The notes beneath the pieces are model-generated. The model had not been told where the DNA came from and did no database searches. It saw only the letters and a list, made by a program, of their open reading frames with translations. A stretch of DNA of 48,075 nucleotides from Clostridia bacterium (GTDB lineage Bacteria > Bacillota > Clostridia > Peptostreptococcales > JAAYPU01), in NCBI GenBank assembly GCA_016278615.1, contig JADQBM010000071.1:1-48075 (forward strand). Direction: 5' to 3'. The translations under genes and the position numbers were made by a program. The number at the start of each line of letters is the position of its first letter. The stretch's first letter is position 1. Positions 1 through 8,633 of this stretch are shown here, in pieces.

Positions 1-883
1 CTGAACGTTCTCCCCTACTGGCTGCTTCTTTCATGAATTGCAATCCTAATGTGGTTTTTCCCACGCCACTGGGACCACTTAAAACAGTATTTGTCCCTCG
101 CTCCAAACCTCCATTTAAAATCTCATCAAGTTCAGAAATACCAGAAGAAATTGTTTCCCTAGTATACTTTTGTCCATGACCTTTTGATCTAAGTTTTGGG
201 AAGATGGTAATGCCCTTATTACTCAGCTTAAGAGAATGGGAGCCTTTACTAAAATCAGAACCTCTAAATTTCGTTATTCTGACAAATCTTTCATCATTAG
301 AAAATTCTTGATTAATGACTCCGTCACTAATAAATTGCATATCATCATCATGCACATTAACACTACCCTCAGAAGCAATAAAAACCGTTGCTCCTTGTTC
401 CGCTGCCATGCGCACAAAAGATAGAATTTGTTTTCGAAATTGAAAAGCATCAGCAGATAAAAATCTTAATTGTGTAATTGAATCCAAAAATATTCTTTTT
501 GGCTTATACTCTGTAACTTTTTTTATAATCTCTTCTATTAAAGGTGTTTGTTCTACTTGATTGGATGAAAAAATGTTGTAGCCTTGTTCTTCTTCAATTG
601 CCTTCGCTGTAGGGCTTAAGTCAAGAAATTCTATCTTATCTACAGCAAATCCCCTGCGATTAGCATCCTCTCTAATAACAACTTCAGGTTCAACCAAGGT
701 TATAAATAAGCATTTTTCATTACGCGCTACTCCTTCACATAGAAAATGTAAACCTGTAGTGGTTTTTCCTGTTCCCGGGCCCCCGCGAATCAAATAAGAT
801 CGTTGTTGGATGAGTCCACCGCACAATATTTGGTCAAGTCCAATTATTCCAGTTGAAAGTCGTTGTACAGTTTTATTAGTCAT
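1..883 (-). CDS. KaiC-like double-domain RecA-fold ATPase (3' part beyond the left edge)
   Basis: Reading from ATG at 883 leftwards gives 294 residues with no stop before the window edge, so the C-terminus is missing. Two RecA/KaiC repeats are visible. Domain 1 has Walker A GGPGTGKT at residues 34-41 and a Walker B-like RIFLD at 130-134. Domain 2 starts near residue 241 and has Walker A GPSGVGKT at 270-277. Each domain opens with the KaiC-family phrase (S/T)GI..LD.IL.GGL. The ribosome binding site GAGGAG lies 7-12 bases before ATG. Known for the family: KaiC-like ATPases without KaiA/KaiB occur widely and act in signalling or stress responses; a clock role cannot be claimed. Upstream sits a divergent HD-GYP gene. 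Confidence in family is high, in role low. Confidence 0.9.
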   Translation of the reverse strand, partial: MTNKTVQRLSTGIIGLDQILCGGLIQQRSYLIRGGPGTGKTTTGLHFLCEGVARNEKCLFITLVEPEVVIREDANRRGFAVDKIEFLDLSPTAKAIEEEQGYNIFSSNQVEQTPLIEEIIKKVTEYKPKRIFLDSITQLRFLSADAFQFRKQILSFVRMAAEQGATVFIASEGSVNVHDDDMQFISDGVINQEFSNDERFVRITKFRGSDFSKGSHSLKLSNKGITIFPKLRSKGHGQKYTRETISSGISELDEILNGGLERGTNTVLSGPSGVGKTTLGLQFMKEAASRGERS

Positions 884-1065
884 TTTTGTCCTCCTCATAT
901 CTAATACATTAAGAAGAGTAGAAATATTTGTCTTCTCCCTCAAATACATATTATACCAAATTCCGACATGAAAAGCAAAAAGTTGCGCTACATGCTTTTT
1001 GCCTTTTGATTATGTAAGTTAGGAGGCTTAATGAATAGAGTATAAAGCAATTTCCTTTATTTGAT

Positions 1066-1094
1066 TTGAGAAATTATGGAAATTGTTGTATGAT
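1066..1094 (+). promoter_or_regulatory. sigma-A type promoter for the HD-GYP gene
   Basis: TTGAGA at 1066-1071 and TATGAT at 1089-1094 are separated by exactly 17 bases and lie about 80 bases before the ATG at 1172. Both hexamers match the consensus at five of six positions for -10 and four to five of six for -35. Seen in sequence; activity is inferred. Confidence 0.6.
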
Positions 1095-1171
1095 AAAATA
1101 ATAATTCATTGTTATATGTCGAAGCTTAAACCACATTGGCATTGGCAACAACTTAAAAAGGGAGGGCATTT

Positions 1172-2230
1172 ATGATAGAAGACATTATACAAACTTATAA
1201 TAAGGTCCCTAAACTTAAGGAAGTAAATTATCTCATTATTGCATACATTTTTTCTATTATCGTAGCAATGATTGTTTATTTAACCGGAGGAACACATAAT
1301 GTTTTCGCAAATATTATGTATTTACCAGTTGCTATTATTGCTACTACCAATGGCAAAAAGCAGGGTGTTATTCATGCAGTAATAAGTGCTTTGATGATAG
1401 GCCCTTTAATGCCTTTAAACGTAAATTCAAACATAATGCAAGAGCCTATTAACTGGATTATTAGATTAATAATTTATTCAATAATTGCATTTATAATTGG
1501 TTATTTTGCAGATTACTATAAGGTAGAGTTTGAAAAGAGTCAACAACATAAAAAAGAGACTGCTGATGCAAATATGGCAACGATATATGCATTGGTGAAA
1601 TTGACAGAATCCAGGGATGATGATACAGGTGAACACATAGAAAGAGTAGCTGAGTATTGTGCGCTCTTGTGTAATAAATTGAGAACTTTACCAAAGTATG
1701 AATCTTATATTATAGATTCATACATTGAGACTATTTACAGAGCGAGCCAATTACACGATATTGGAAAGGTAGGCATACCCGACAAGATATTGCTTAAACC
1801 AGGAGAACTTTCCACAGAAGAATTTGAGATTATGAAAACCCATACGACCATCGGTGCTAACACTTTAAATGGATTGCAAGAGCAGCATCCTGGGAATCTA
1901 TTTTTAGAACTTGGAATTAAGGTCGTCCATTTTCATCATGAAAAGTGGGATGGTTCGGGTTATCCTTTAGGCTTATCGGGAGAACAGATTCCGCTGTCAG
2001 CTAGAATTATGGCGATTGCAGATATGTATGATGCGTTGAGGACAAAGAGAGTATACAAAGAAGCATATTCTCATGAAAAAAGCATTGAAATAATGAAGCA
2101 GAGTTCTGGGATACATTTCGATCCGGAAATTGTGAAGGTTTTTATAGATAACAAAACTGAATTTGATAATATTTTTAAAACTAAAAGAAAGGATGGACTA
2201 AATATAAGTAAAAGCCCGATTCATCTTTAA
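1172..2230 (+). CDS. membrane-anchored HD-GYP domain protein, probable c-di-GMP phosphodiesterase
   Basis: 352 residues. The N-terminus (about 20-112) holds four hydrophobic segments, followed by a short linker and a complete HD-GYP domain from about residue 135. The metal-binding HD is at 195-196 in HDIGK, and the diagnostic HHEKWDGSGYP is at 255-265. Family members hydrolyse cyclic di-GMP to GMP or pGpG. The membrane part resembles a small sensor module, but no named sensor domain was recognised. The start has a GGGAGGG ribosome binding site and a good promoter at 1066-1094. It is one of three HD-GYP proteins in the window. The LuxR-type gene 96 bases downstream could be co-transcribed. Confidence 0.9.
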   Translation: MIEDIIQTYNKVPKLKEVNYLIIAYIFSIIVAMIVYLTGGTHNVFANIMYLPVAIIATTNGKKQGVIHAVISALMIGPLMPLNVNSNIMQEPINWIIRLIIYSIIAFIIGYFADYYKVEFEKSQQHKKETADANMATIYALVKLTESRDDDTGEHIERVAEYCALLCNKLRTLPKYESYIIDSYIETIYRASQLHDIGKVGIPDKILLKPGELSTEEFEIMKTHTTIGANTLNGLQEQHPGNLFLELGIKVVHFHHEKWDGSGYPLGLSGEQIPLSARIMAIADMYDALRTKRVYKEAYSHEKSIEIMKQSSGIHFDPEIVKVFIDNKTEFDNIFKTKRKDGLNISKSPIHL

Positions 2231-2326
2231 GCCTTTGATTTAGGTTATAAGATAAGGTATCATATAGATATAATGAAAATTTTGTCGAATAATGGGGTCA
2301 AATCTGACCTCGAAGGGTGATAAGTC

Positions 2327-4807
2327 ATGTTAATGCAGCAACATATTTTAAAGCGCAGCCATATATTCGAAGAGTTTAATAATATTTTTGATTATTCCAT
2401 GACGGTGGCAGTAGCGGCAATGGGCTATGGAAAGACAACATCGGCAAGGGACTTTCTTGATGAAGTGGGTGCGAAATATACATGGGTATCTATGGAGAGT
2501 GATGAATCATCTCCTCAATATATATGGGATTCACTCTCAAGACAGTTGTCTAAAACAGCACCAGAGCTTGGCAATCAGTTTCGTGCTTTAGGCTTCCCTG
2601 TTGATGCACCCCAAAGAGAAAAAATTTTGAAAATAATAGAAGACTATGCGTATTTATCCCATACCGTACTGGTGATTGATGATTATCATTTTTGCCATTC
2701 TCGTGAGTTTGACAGATTGATTGAAAGAATTGTACGCTCGCGTATAGATGGGTTACATATATTGCTGCTTTCAAGGACAGTTCCCGAATTGAATATTGAA
2801 GAATTAAAGCTCAAAGGATATTCCTATATGATAAAAAATAGCTTGTTTGAGTTTCACAGGGCTGAAATTAAGGCATATTTCAAACTCTATGGATACACGC
2901 TTTCTGAGGATATCGTAGGACAAATCTATGACGTATCGGAGGGGTGGATATCAGCTGTATATCTCATCATGCAAAGATATACTGAGATCAATAAAGTAGA
3001 GCCTGGTAGAAGTTTAGAAAGATTAATTGAAACGACAGTTATGTCACGGTATACAGATCGAGAAGTTCATTTATTGAAATCCCTATGTATATTGGACAGT
3101 TTTACACCACAGCAAGCTGTATACGTAACAGATGACACAAACACAGAAAAAATGATTCAAAAACTCAGCTATGGGAATTCCTTTATTCGTTATGATGATA
3201 TTGAGGGTGTCTATAGAATTCATAATATTTTTAATAATTACTTAAGGAAACTCATTGAAGATGGGTCATCCGATTTAGAGCTTGAAAAACTATATAAACG
3301 AATAGGGCAATGGTACGTAAATAACGATAACATGATTTCGGGTCTGAAATATTTCTTAAAGGCCAAAGAATACGATCTGATTTTGGAACAATTTGAAAAA
3401 AGTCATATCAATATTGTTTTTGATAGAACCCCTAAGTACATATTGGAAATGTTTAGCCTTATTCCCATGGAGGTAAAATACCAGCATCCCATTGGCTTTC
3501 TCGCTTTTGTTGGTTTTTATGTGACCAATGTTGATAAGGAAAGCGGTGCACGTCATTTGGCAGAGATAGAGCAATATTACCAGAATGAGCATAATATTTC
3601 GCCTGCTCTGAAAATGCGTATTTTCGGTGAAATTAAGTTAATTAGAGCTTATATTGACTTTAACGATGCCAATTTAATGCGAGAAAAACTGAAAGAAGCC
3701 CACGAGATACTAAAGGGCTCTTCTTTTATCGCCAATAAGGATAAGATTATCACTTTTGGCTCACCCCATTCCTTGTATCTTTATTATCGTGAAAAAGGGC
3801 AATTGCTATGGACCAGGGATTGTGTGGAAGAAATGTTTCCCTATTATATGGAAATGGCAGATGGTTGTGGCAAGGGGTTTGATTATCTGTTGCATGGGGA
3901 ATATTATCTGGAAATTGGTAATCTTAGTGAGGCGGAGCTTTACGCCTACAAGTCTATATACAAGGCTAAAAGCATGGAACAAACATCGGTTATTATATGT
4001 GCTCAGTTGACACTTGCAAGAGCTTCTGCTGCCAAGGGAAAGTTTGATGAAGCGATGGAAATCATGGATGATTTAAGGGAAGAGGTAGAAATGTGTAACA
4101 GTCCCATTCTAAGCAGTGCCTTTGATTTATGCGCCGGTTATATAGGAGGCATAACGGAGAAAGAAACCAGCTTTGCTAATTGGCTCAAATTAGGCGATAT
4201 GGGGCAGAGCGAGGTATTGTATCAAGGCATGGGTTTTAATTACATTGTATATGGCAAATACCTTTTGCTCAAAGAAGAATATATAAAATTAGAAATGCTT
4301 TGTGAGGAAATGGGACAAGTCTTTGCCTCGTTCAACAACATGTTGGGCTATCTACATACTTATATTTTGGATGCAGTTGCAAAATACAAACTTTATGGCA
4401 CGGATAAGGCAAGATACAGCATGCTATCTGCCTTGGAAATAGGAAAGTTGGATGATATTGTATTGCCTTTTGCAGAATATGCCGTATATATTGAAGAGAT
4501 ATTAAAAAGTATGGAAGAAGATATGGATAAGGACACATACTTTGATAAGCTTATGATATACGTGTCTCAGTATCGAAACAACTTAAAAAATATGAGAGAT
4601 CAAAAATCCACAACACCCATGTTGACCAATCGTGAAAAGGAAATACTTGAACGGGTTGTAGAAGGCAAAATTAATCGAGAGATTGCTTCTGACCTGTTTA
4701 TTGCCGAGGTCACGGTACGAAAAAATGTTACCTCTATCTATCGAAAATTAGAAGTAACTGGACGCGCTTCAGCAGTCAAAAAAGCGATGGAAATGAAGAT
4801 AATCTAA
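2327..4807 (+). CDS. LuxR-family transcriptional regulator of the MalT/LAL type
   Basis: 826 residues, the usual size of large ATP-binding LuxR regulators. An STAND-type ATPase module at the N-terminus has a P-loop with GYGKT near residues 33-37 and Walker B LVIDD at 115-119. The middle 300-400 residues are helical, TPR-like repeats. The last 60 residues are a LuxR helix-turn-helix beginning LTNREKEIL and including EVTVRKNVTSIYRKL. Such proteins bind ATP and an inducer and activate transcription; the inducer here is unknown. The ATG at 2327 is preceded by GAAGGGTG, 8 bases away. A small palindrome GGTCA-aatc-TGACC just upstream (about 2296-2309) could be an operator, which is a guess. No adjacent target operon is obvious. 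Confidence 0.88.
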   Translation: MLMQQHILKRSHIFEEFNNIFDYSMTVAVAAMGYGKTTSARDFLDEVGAKYTWVSMESDESSPQYIWDSLSRQLSKTAPELGNQFRALGFPVDAPQREKILKIIEDYAYLSHTVLVIDDYHFCHSREFDRLIERIVRSRIDGLHILLLSRTVPELNIEELKLKGYSYMIKNSLFEFHRAEIKAYFKLYGYTLSEDIVGQIYDVSEGWISAVYLIMQRYTEINKVEPGRSLERLIETTVMSRYTDREVHLLKSLCILDSFTPQQAVYVTDDTNTEKMIQKLSYGNSFIRYDDIEGVYRIHNIFNNYLRKLIEDGSSDLELEKLYKRIGQWYVNNDNMISGLKYFLKAKEYDLILEQFEKSHINIVFDRTPKYILEMFSLIPMEVKYQHPIGFLAFVGFYVTNVDKESGARHLAEIEQYYQNEHNISPALKMRIFGEIKLIRAYIDFNDANLMREKLKEAHEILKGSSFIANKDKIITFGSPHSLYLYYREKGQLLWTRDCVEEMFPYYMEMADGCGKGFDYLLHGEYYLEIGNLSEAELYAYKSIYKAKSMEQTSVIICAQLTLARASAAKGKFDEAMEIMDDLREEVEMCNSPILSSAFDLCAGYIGGITEKETSFANWLKLGDMGQSEVLYQGMGFNYIVYGKYLLLKEEYIKLEMLCEEMGQVFASFNNMLGYLHTYILDAVAKYKLYGTDKARYSMLSALEIGKLDDIVLPFAEYAVYIEEILKSMEEDMDKDTYFDKLMIYVSQYRNNLKNMRDQKSTTPMLTNREKEILERVVEGKINREIASDLFIAEVTVRKNVTSIYRKLEVTGRASAVKKAMEMKII

Positions 4808-4850
4808 GATTTGACATAAAAGTATCTTATGCGATAATGGTTTGCCTTGA

Positions 4851-4886
4851 AAAACTCTGCTATGATTTTTATTAGTGGAGTTTTTT
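4851..4886 (+). terminator. intrinsic terminator after the LuxR-type gene
   Basis: AAAACTCTGCT (4851-4861) pairs over 11 positions, allowing G-U pairs, with AGTGGAGTTTT (4874-4884) around a 12-base loop, and T residues follow. A possible promoter, TTGACA (4811) and GATAAT (4833) with a 16-base spacer, lies just upstream, so the hairpin may also attenuate transcription into the decayed genes beyond. Confidence 0.65.
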
Positions 4887-4908
4887 ATTTCAGCAAGGAG
4901 GAATATTT

Positions 4909-5128
4909 GTGTCCAAGATGATAGATGTCATTCCAAATAAGGATCATACATTGTTAACTGAGCAATCATTCTAAAATTATCTATGACTTTAAGCCTAGGC
5001 TGCAGTCCGTTAGATTTTGTACGCTTGTAGACTTTGACAAATTTAAAACTGTAAAGATTGAAAATGGGAATACACTTGTATGGGATAGCCTGTGCCAGAT
5101 TACCATTGATGAAATGATTAGCATATAA
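4909..5128 (+). pseudogene. frameshifted DUF2442-type small protein gene
   Basis: A good ribosome binding site (AAGGAGG at 4895-4901) precedes GTG at 4909. The first frame reads about 21 codons (..MIDVIPNKDHTLL..) and stops at 4972. The second half continues in the next frame: YDFKPRL..., then FDKFKTVKIENGNTLVW and DEMISI to the stop at 5126-5128. Together these match my recollection of DUF2442 proteins, which start with a VIPN..Y.L phrase and end with W.....I..DEL. The small stretch joining the halves is lost or shifted. DUF2442 genes often sit with a DUF4160 partner; none is seen here. Confidence 0.7.
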
Positions 5129-5158
5129 AAGACAAAAGTGAAAGTTGAGGAGGAAAAA

Positions 5159-5323
5159 ATGAAAAAGAAATCAATTAGTTTGTTATTAGTACGTTTCGAT
5201 ACTGAGACACGTATATCATACGCATATTGAAGATGAAGCCTTCTTATATTGCAGCGGCTTGATTGAGATTATTATCCCAGCTAGTTTAACAAGTATTGGT
5301 ACCAATGTATTCGAATGTTAGGG
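5159..5323 (+). pseudogene. remnant of a secreted leucine-rich-repeat (BspA-like, LRR_5) protein
   Basis: GAGGAGG precedes ATG at 5159, but that frame stops after about 23 codons. In another frame the DNA reads IEDEAFLYCSGL and then IIIPASLTSIGTNVFEC before the stop at 5321-5323. This is the BspA-like LRR_5 repeat phrase (AF..CSGL..I.IP.S.TSIG...F..C). The start and the repeat are therefore in different frames and most of the gene is gone. Such proteins are surface-exposed in clostridia. The fragment lies between two other damaged or truncated genes. Confidence 0.65.
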
Positions 5324-5367
5324 CTGGAACTTACATGATCGGGTAATATAATAATTGGGTAAAAGCG

Positions 5368-5742
5368 ATGCACGTTTATCAGCTTGCTACCCCAGGGGAT
5401 GCAACGATTTCGGTCGGTGCTGATATATCTTTCAGCCATCATGATTCCTTAGATGGTATTAGCCATACGGGAGGCGCAGCTGCTGTTACGATTGACACTA
5501 CAGGCACTTACAGGATAGATTATAGTGCTCGCACCAGCGCTGCTATTGAAGCTGAAATCGCCATAGCGGTTAATGACGTGGTTGATGTATCCACCAGTAT
5601 TCCAGTCACAGATTCAGGGAGTGTCGAGCTGTCATTAATTGCTGGAGATGTGATTACATTACGAAATAACCCTGCGGTAAGCTTTGCCCTTGAGCTATCG
5701 CCTCAAATTGGCGCAAAGATGTATATCGTTAAGAAAAATTAG
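5368..5742 (+). CDS. BclA C-terminal-domain-like protein (possible remnant of a longer collagen-like gene)
   Basis: 124 residues made almost wholly of short beta-strand segments. Phrases such as DISFSHHD....GISHTGG, NDVVDVSTSIPV and AGDVITLRNNPAVSFAL match the TNF-like C-terminal domain of BclA-type exosporium and collagen-like proteins. In family members this domain follows a long Gly-X-Thr collagen region, which is absent. An in-frame TAA lies eight codons before the ATG and no convincing ribosome binding site is visible, so this may be the surviving 3' end of a larger gene rather than an independent one. It ends 14 bases from the convergent RocB-type gene with no terminator between them. 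If expressed it would most likely be a spore-coat or surface protein. Confidence 0.6.
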   Translation: MHVYQLATPGDATISVGADISFSHHDSLDGISHTGGAAAVTIDTTGTYRIDYSARTSAAIEAEIAIAVNDVVDVSTSIPVTDSGSVELSLIAGDVITLRNNPAVSFALELSPQIGAKMYIVKKN

Positions 5743-5756
5743 ATTGTATTAGCAGA

Positions 5757-7385
5757 TTATTCTAAAATGCTAGCAATTAATTCTGATAGAATTCTTGGGG
5801 TGCGTTCGTATACATCATTGGTAAGAACTCTTTCAGTTACCTTATGAAGATCCTTGCCCCAAGGACCAATATTGACAACAGGCATTTTTAGTGTAGAGAG
5901 ATCATCAAATGGAATTTTATAAAGACAGTCCCATCCGGGGCTGTTTTTCTTTATGGTTTCTATATCCTCTTGATTCCCTACCCAAGAGGCATAGGATAAA
6001 TCGGATATGCCCATGAAATACGGTTTTGATTCGAAGACAAGCTTATAATGCTTTGCAGCAATTTCATTAATTCTTTTTTCAAAGTTATAGCGGGTTCCGT
6101 TAGATATTAATTCATTGTTGATATGTGGATAGTAAGGCCCTGATATTGCAATGACAACAGAAGGCCCTGACAAGCTTACATATTCTACAATATATTCAAT
6201 TAATCGAGTGGTTGCTTCAGGCAAAATGATTGCCCCTTCATCCAGCAAATCTAAAACTTGATTTTCATAAATGGAATATTCATCAATAAAAATTTCACCA
6301 TATTCCTTTTCTGCAAGATTGAATAATTCCGAAAATGTATAGACTTTTCTTACGAGATCTATTTCTTCATAATCGTCTCCAGTTAAATTGCAATAGGCTT
6401 CATAGGCATCCTGAAAGTGTACCAAAGTATCTCGTAAAGACTTTTTTGCAATGGATTTTATTTCTTTAAGCAAGGTTGAGGGTAAACGTGTAAAAGTGAG
6501 CCAATTAAAATATCCTGAAGCAGCTTCTGGAATAGAGGCATCATAGGCCTTTTTCCTGTCCTTTTCATTAACCCATACAGGAGGAGGCGTGGCTTCATTT
6601 CCTGTGCTATCGCATAATTGAATATTTAACTCTGTTTTTCGTTGAAGATCTGCCAGAACCAAAGAAGGGTTAAAGCCATTAAAGGGATCACTAACATGGC
6701 CTTTTACGCCCTTCACATATAAAACAGGCATCACTTTTCCCACGGACCCTTCATAAAAAATCGCTTTACCTTTTACTTGATTAAAATAAGGCTCGCTGTT
6801 AATGGTTAAAATATAATCAAGGTCATGTTCTGACCTCAAATAGGTAAGGAGAGTGATCGCTGCTAACATGCCTTTGGATAGGGTTTCTTCATCAGGAACA
6901 CTAAGCATTAGTAAATTGCCATTAAAATTTTCTTCTTGAGAAAAGTGCTCAATCATAGACATCTGAATTGCAGCGCCAGCTTTCATATCAGCACTACCAC
7001 GCCCAAATGTCCATTCCCCAGATTCTAAATCTTTCTTGCTAATACCATCAATACTTTTTTTTGAAAGTGCCTCGATCAATTCATCTGGTCGAAGTGCTAA
7101 ATGCTTTATTTTTCCATACTCTTCGATGTCAACGGCATCATGATGGTGAATCATGACAATGGTTTGCTTTCCAGATCCTTTTACTAAGGACCAAACGACC
7201 TTCCTGTTGAGAGGGTCCTCCTTTAAATGAGATGTCCCACATAAATCAGAATGTTCTTCATAATAGGGCAGGGATTTTAGCCAGTGGAGAATATACTCCT
7301 CAATAACACTTTCATATATTGTATTGGTATCACTTTGAGTCGCCATTAAATGTAAAAATAAAGGTTTAATTCCATTTGAAAACAT
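5757..7385 (-). CDS. rocB: RocB-like M20-family peptidase
   Basis: 542 residues from the ATG at 7385, chosen because AAAGGAG sits 7 bases upstream of it; an in-frame ATG at 7412 lacks a site. Features of the M20 metallopeptidase fold are visible: MIHHHDAVD near residue 80 for the first metal histidine, GRGSADMKAGAA near 130 with the bridging Asp, and PDEETLSKG with the catalytic Glu pair. The length (about 540) and the C-terminal phrase P.VNIGPWGKDLHK..ERV fit the arginine-utilisation protein RocB rather than the shorter ArgE/DapE enzymes. RocB belongs to arginine/ornithine use in Bacillus, though its reaction is not firmly established. No other roc gene is nearby. Confidence 0.85.
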   Translation of the reverse strand: MFSNGIKPLFLHLMATQSDTNTIYESVIEEYILHWLKSLPYYEEHSDLCGTSHLKEDPLNRKVVWSLVKGSGKQTIVMIHHHDAVDIEEYGKIKHLALRPDELIEALSKKSIDGISKKDLESGEWTFGRGSADMKAGAAIQMSMIEHFSQEENFNGNLLMLSVPDEETLSKGMLAAITLLTYLRSEHDLDYILTINSEPYFNQVKGKAIFYEGSVGKVMPVLYVKGVKGHVSDPFNGFNPSLVLADLQRKTELNIQLCDSTGNEATPPPVWVNEKDRKKAYDASIPEAASGYFNWLTFTRLPSTLLKEIKSIAKKSLRDTLVHFQDAYEAYCNLTGDDYEEIDLVRKVYTFSELFNLAEKEYGEIFIDEYSIYENQVLDLLDEGAIILPEATTRLIEYIVEYVSLSGPSVVIAISGPYYPHINNELISNGTRYNFEKRINEIAAKHYKLVFESKPYFMGISDLSYASWVGNQEDIETIKKNSPGWDCLYKIPFDDLSTLKMPVVNIGPWGKDLHKVTERVLTNDVYERTPRILSELIASILE

Positions 7386-7504
7386 AAAAAAATCTCCTTT
7401 GAATTTATTCATTCCATACTAACATAAAAATATACTTAATAAAAAAGGATATTCAAATTCACAAGAGTTGAAAGGATAGTTAGATTTTCAATATATTACC
7501 GATT

Positions 7505-7532
7505 TTTTTATTCAATTATTTTTGAATAAAAA
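7505..7532. other. perfect 11-bp hairpin in the divergent RocB/CBM25 spacer
   Basis: TTTTTATTCAA (7505-7515) and TTGAATAAAAA (7522-7532) are perfect inverted repeats around a 6-base loop. The site lies between two divergent genes, 42 bases before the downstream ATG, so it may be an operator or a leader hairpin rather than a terminator. Function unknown. Confidence 0.4.
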
Positions 7533-7573
7533 CCATTTGTTTTTTTGATACTAAATAAGTAAGGAGGTGCAAA

Positions 7574-7882
7574 ATGATAGTTAAAGACTATGAGGAAAAC
7601 GGTATAAAAGTAGACAAAAAAAAGGAAGACATAGAAATTATCTATGACGGCTTACTTGCAAAATCAGGAGCGGATACAGTGTATGCTTTTTATGGTTATG
7701 GAGATAAGTGGTTGAGTCGGTCCGTTCAAAAAATGGATAAAACCAGTCATGGATTTGCAACAAATATCCCTGCCAATACAAATCCTGTTTATGTGGCATT
7801 TAAGGACAGTGCAAATAATTGGGATAATAATGATGGTAGGAATTATTCTATTGCGGCTGAAAATAAGCATTTTTGGACATAA
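7574..7882 (+). CDS. small stand-alone CBM25-like carbohydrate-binding protein
   Basis: 102 residues with no signal peptide. The sequence YDGLLAKSGADTVYAFYGYGDKW resembles, over its length, the family 25 carbohydrate-binding module, including the (H/F)YG(Y/F) strand and the C-terminal VAFKDSANNWDNNDG motif with its conserved Trp and Asn residues. CBM25 modules bind starch or glycogen and usually hang on secreted amylases; here the domain stands alone and appears cytoplasmic, so glycogen or another internal glucan is a possible ligand. AAGGAGG lies 7-8 bases before the start. A shared terminator separates it from the convergent rubrerythrin gene. The family call rests on recalled motifs. Confidence 0.7.
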   Translation: MIVKDYEENGIKVDKKKEDIEIIYDGLLAKSGADTVYAFYGYGDKWLSRSVQKMDKTSHGFATNIPANTNPVYVAFKDSANNWDNNDGRNYSIAAENKHFWT

Positions 7883-7897
7883 GTACTATTCTTATGA

Positions 7898-7932
7898 GTT
7901 CCTGCCTAGTTATAAGGCAGGAACTTGTTTTT
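7898..7932. terminator. bidirectional terminator between CBM25-like gene and rubrerythrin
   Basis: AGTTCCTGCCT (7898-7908) pairs with AGGCAGGAACT (7915-7925) around a short loop, followed by TTGTTTTT. The genes on both sides converge on it. Confidence 0.8.
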
Positions 7933-7951
7933 GAATGATTCTTCTTTCACT

Positions 7952-8446
7952 TTAGTATTTGATAAACTTTGAGCCGGAAACACCGCAGATACTGCATTTA
8001 TCAGGCACTTCTTTTTCTATATTGCCACAAACAGGACATAAGTAATAGAATATTTCTTCTGTTTGGTCCAGATTTTCTAAAGCTTCTTGATAGAGCCTTG
8101 CATGAACTTCTTCAGCCTTCATGGCAAAGGTAAATGAATTAATGGCGCCTTTATTATTTTCAGCTTTGGCAGTTTCTAAAAAGCCGGGGTACATATCTTG
8201 GTATTCGTGAGTCTCACCATTGACCGCATCCTTGAGGTTGTCGGTAGTGGACCCTATTTTACCAGCTACTTCAAAATGCTTAAGAGCATGTAAAGTTTCG
8301 GCATCCGAAGCCGCTTTGAAAAGTTTGGCTGCATTTATGAGCCCATCTGCCTCAGCTTTTTTTGAGTAAGCCAGATATTTTCTGTTTGCCTGAGATTCTC
8401 CAGCAAATGCTTCCATTAGATTTTTTTGAGTCTTTTGTTCTTCCAT
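7952..8446 (-). CDS. rubrerythrin
   Basis: 164 residues with the standard two-part layout. Residues 1-125 form the ferritin-like di-iron four-helix domain, with the repeated Glu...ExxH motifs (FAGESQANRKYLAY, AETLHALKHF, AEEVHARLYQ). The C-terminus is a rubredoxin-like Fe(Cys)4 knuckle, CPVCGNIEKEVPDKCSICG. Rubrerythrin reduces hydrogen peroxide with electrons from NAD(P)H-linked rubredoxin systems and protects strict anaerobes. The start has an AGGAGG site. The upstream region shared with the divergent methyltransferase contains dyads (see 8484-8581) that could bind a PerR-like repressor, but no clear PerR box was found. Confidence 0.95.
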   Translation of the reverse strand: MEEQKTQKNLMEAFAGESQANRKYLAYSKKAEADGLINAAKLFKAASDAETLHALKHFEVAGKIGSTTDNLKDAVNGETHEYQDMYPGFLETAKAENNKGAINSFTFAMKAEEVHARLYQEALENLDQTEEIFYYLCPVCGNIEKEVPDKCSICGVSGSKFIKY

Positions 8447-8483
8447 TTTGTTTCCTCCTGTTTTTCACACAATATGTTATATT

Positions 8484-8581
8484 ATTAATACCCTTGTTTA
8501 TCGAAGTATACTCAAATACAATACTATTTATTTGAGTTTTTTAACAGACAATTCATTATATCATTAATAAAGGGTATCAAT
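8484..8581. promoter_or_regulatory. dyad-rich divergent control region
   Basis: ATTAATACCCTT (8484-8495) and AAGGGTATCAAT (8570-8581) are inverted repeats matching at 11 of 12 positions. Between them CTCAAATA (about 8511-8518) and TATTTGAG (about 8529-8536) form a second hairpin followed by a T run. The region lies between rubrerythrin and the divergent methyltransferase. Either a regulator binding pair or a terminator-like element; unproven. Confidence 0.35.
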
Positions 8582-8633
8582 AAGTCATAATGAATTGCTC
8601 GAGAGGAAAAACTTGCTACTGAAAGGAAAAAAC

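Noticed and set aside
236-424. Plus-strand frame inside the first gene
   Set aside because: It lies antisense to the clear KaiC-like coding frame and has no ribosome site or recognisable product.
7385-8600. PerR box upstream of rubrerythrin
   Set aside because: The best candidate matches the TTATAAT-N-ATTATAA consensus at only about 10 of 14 positions.
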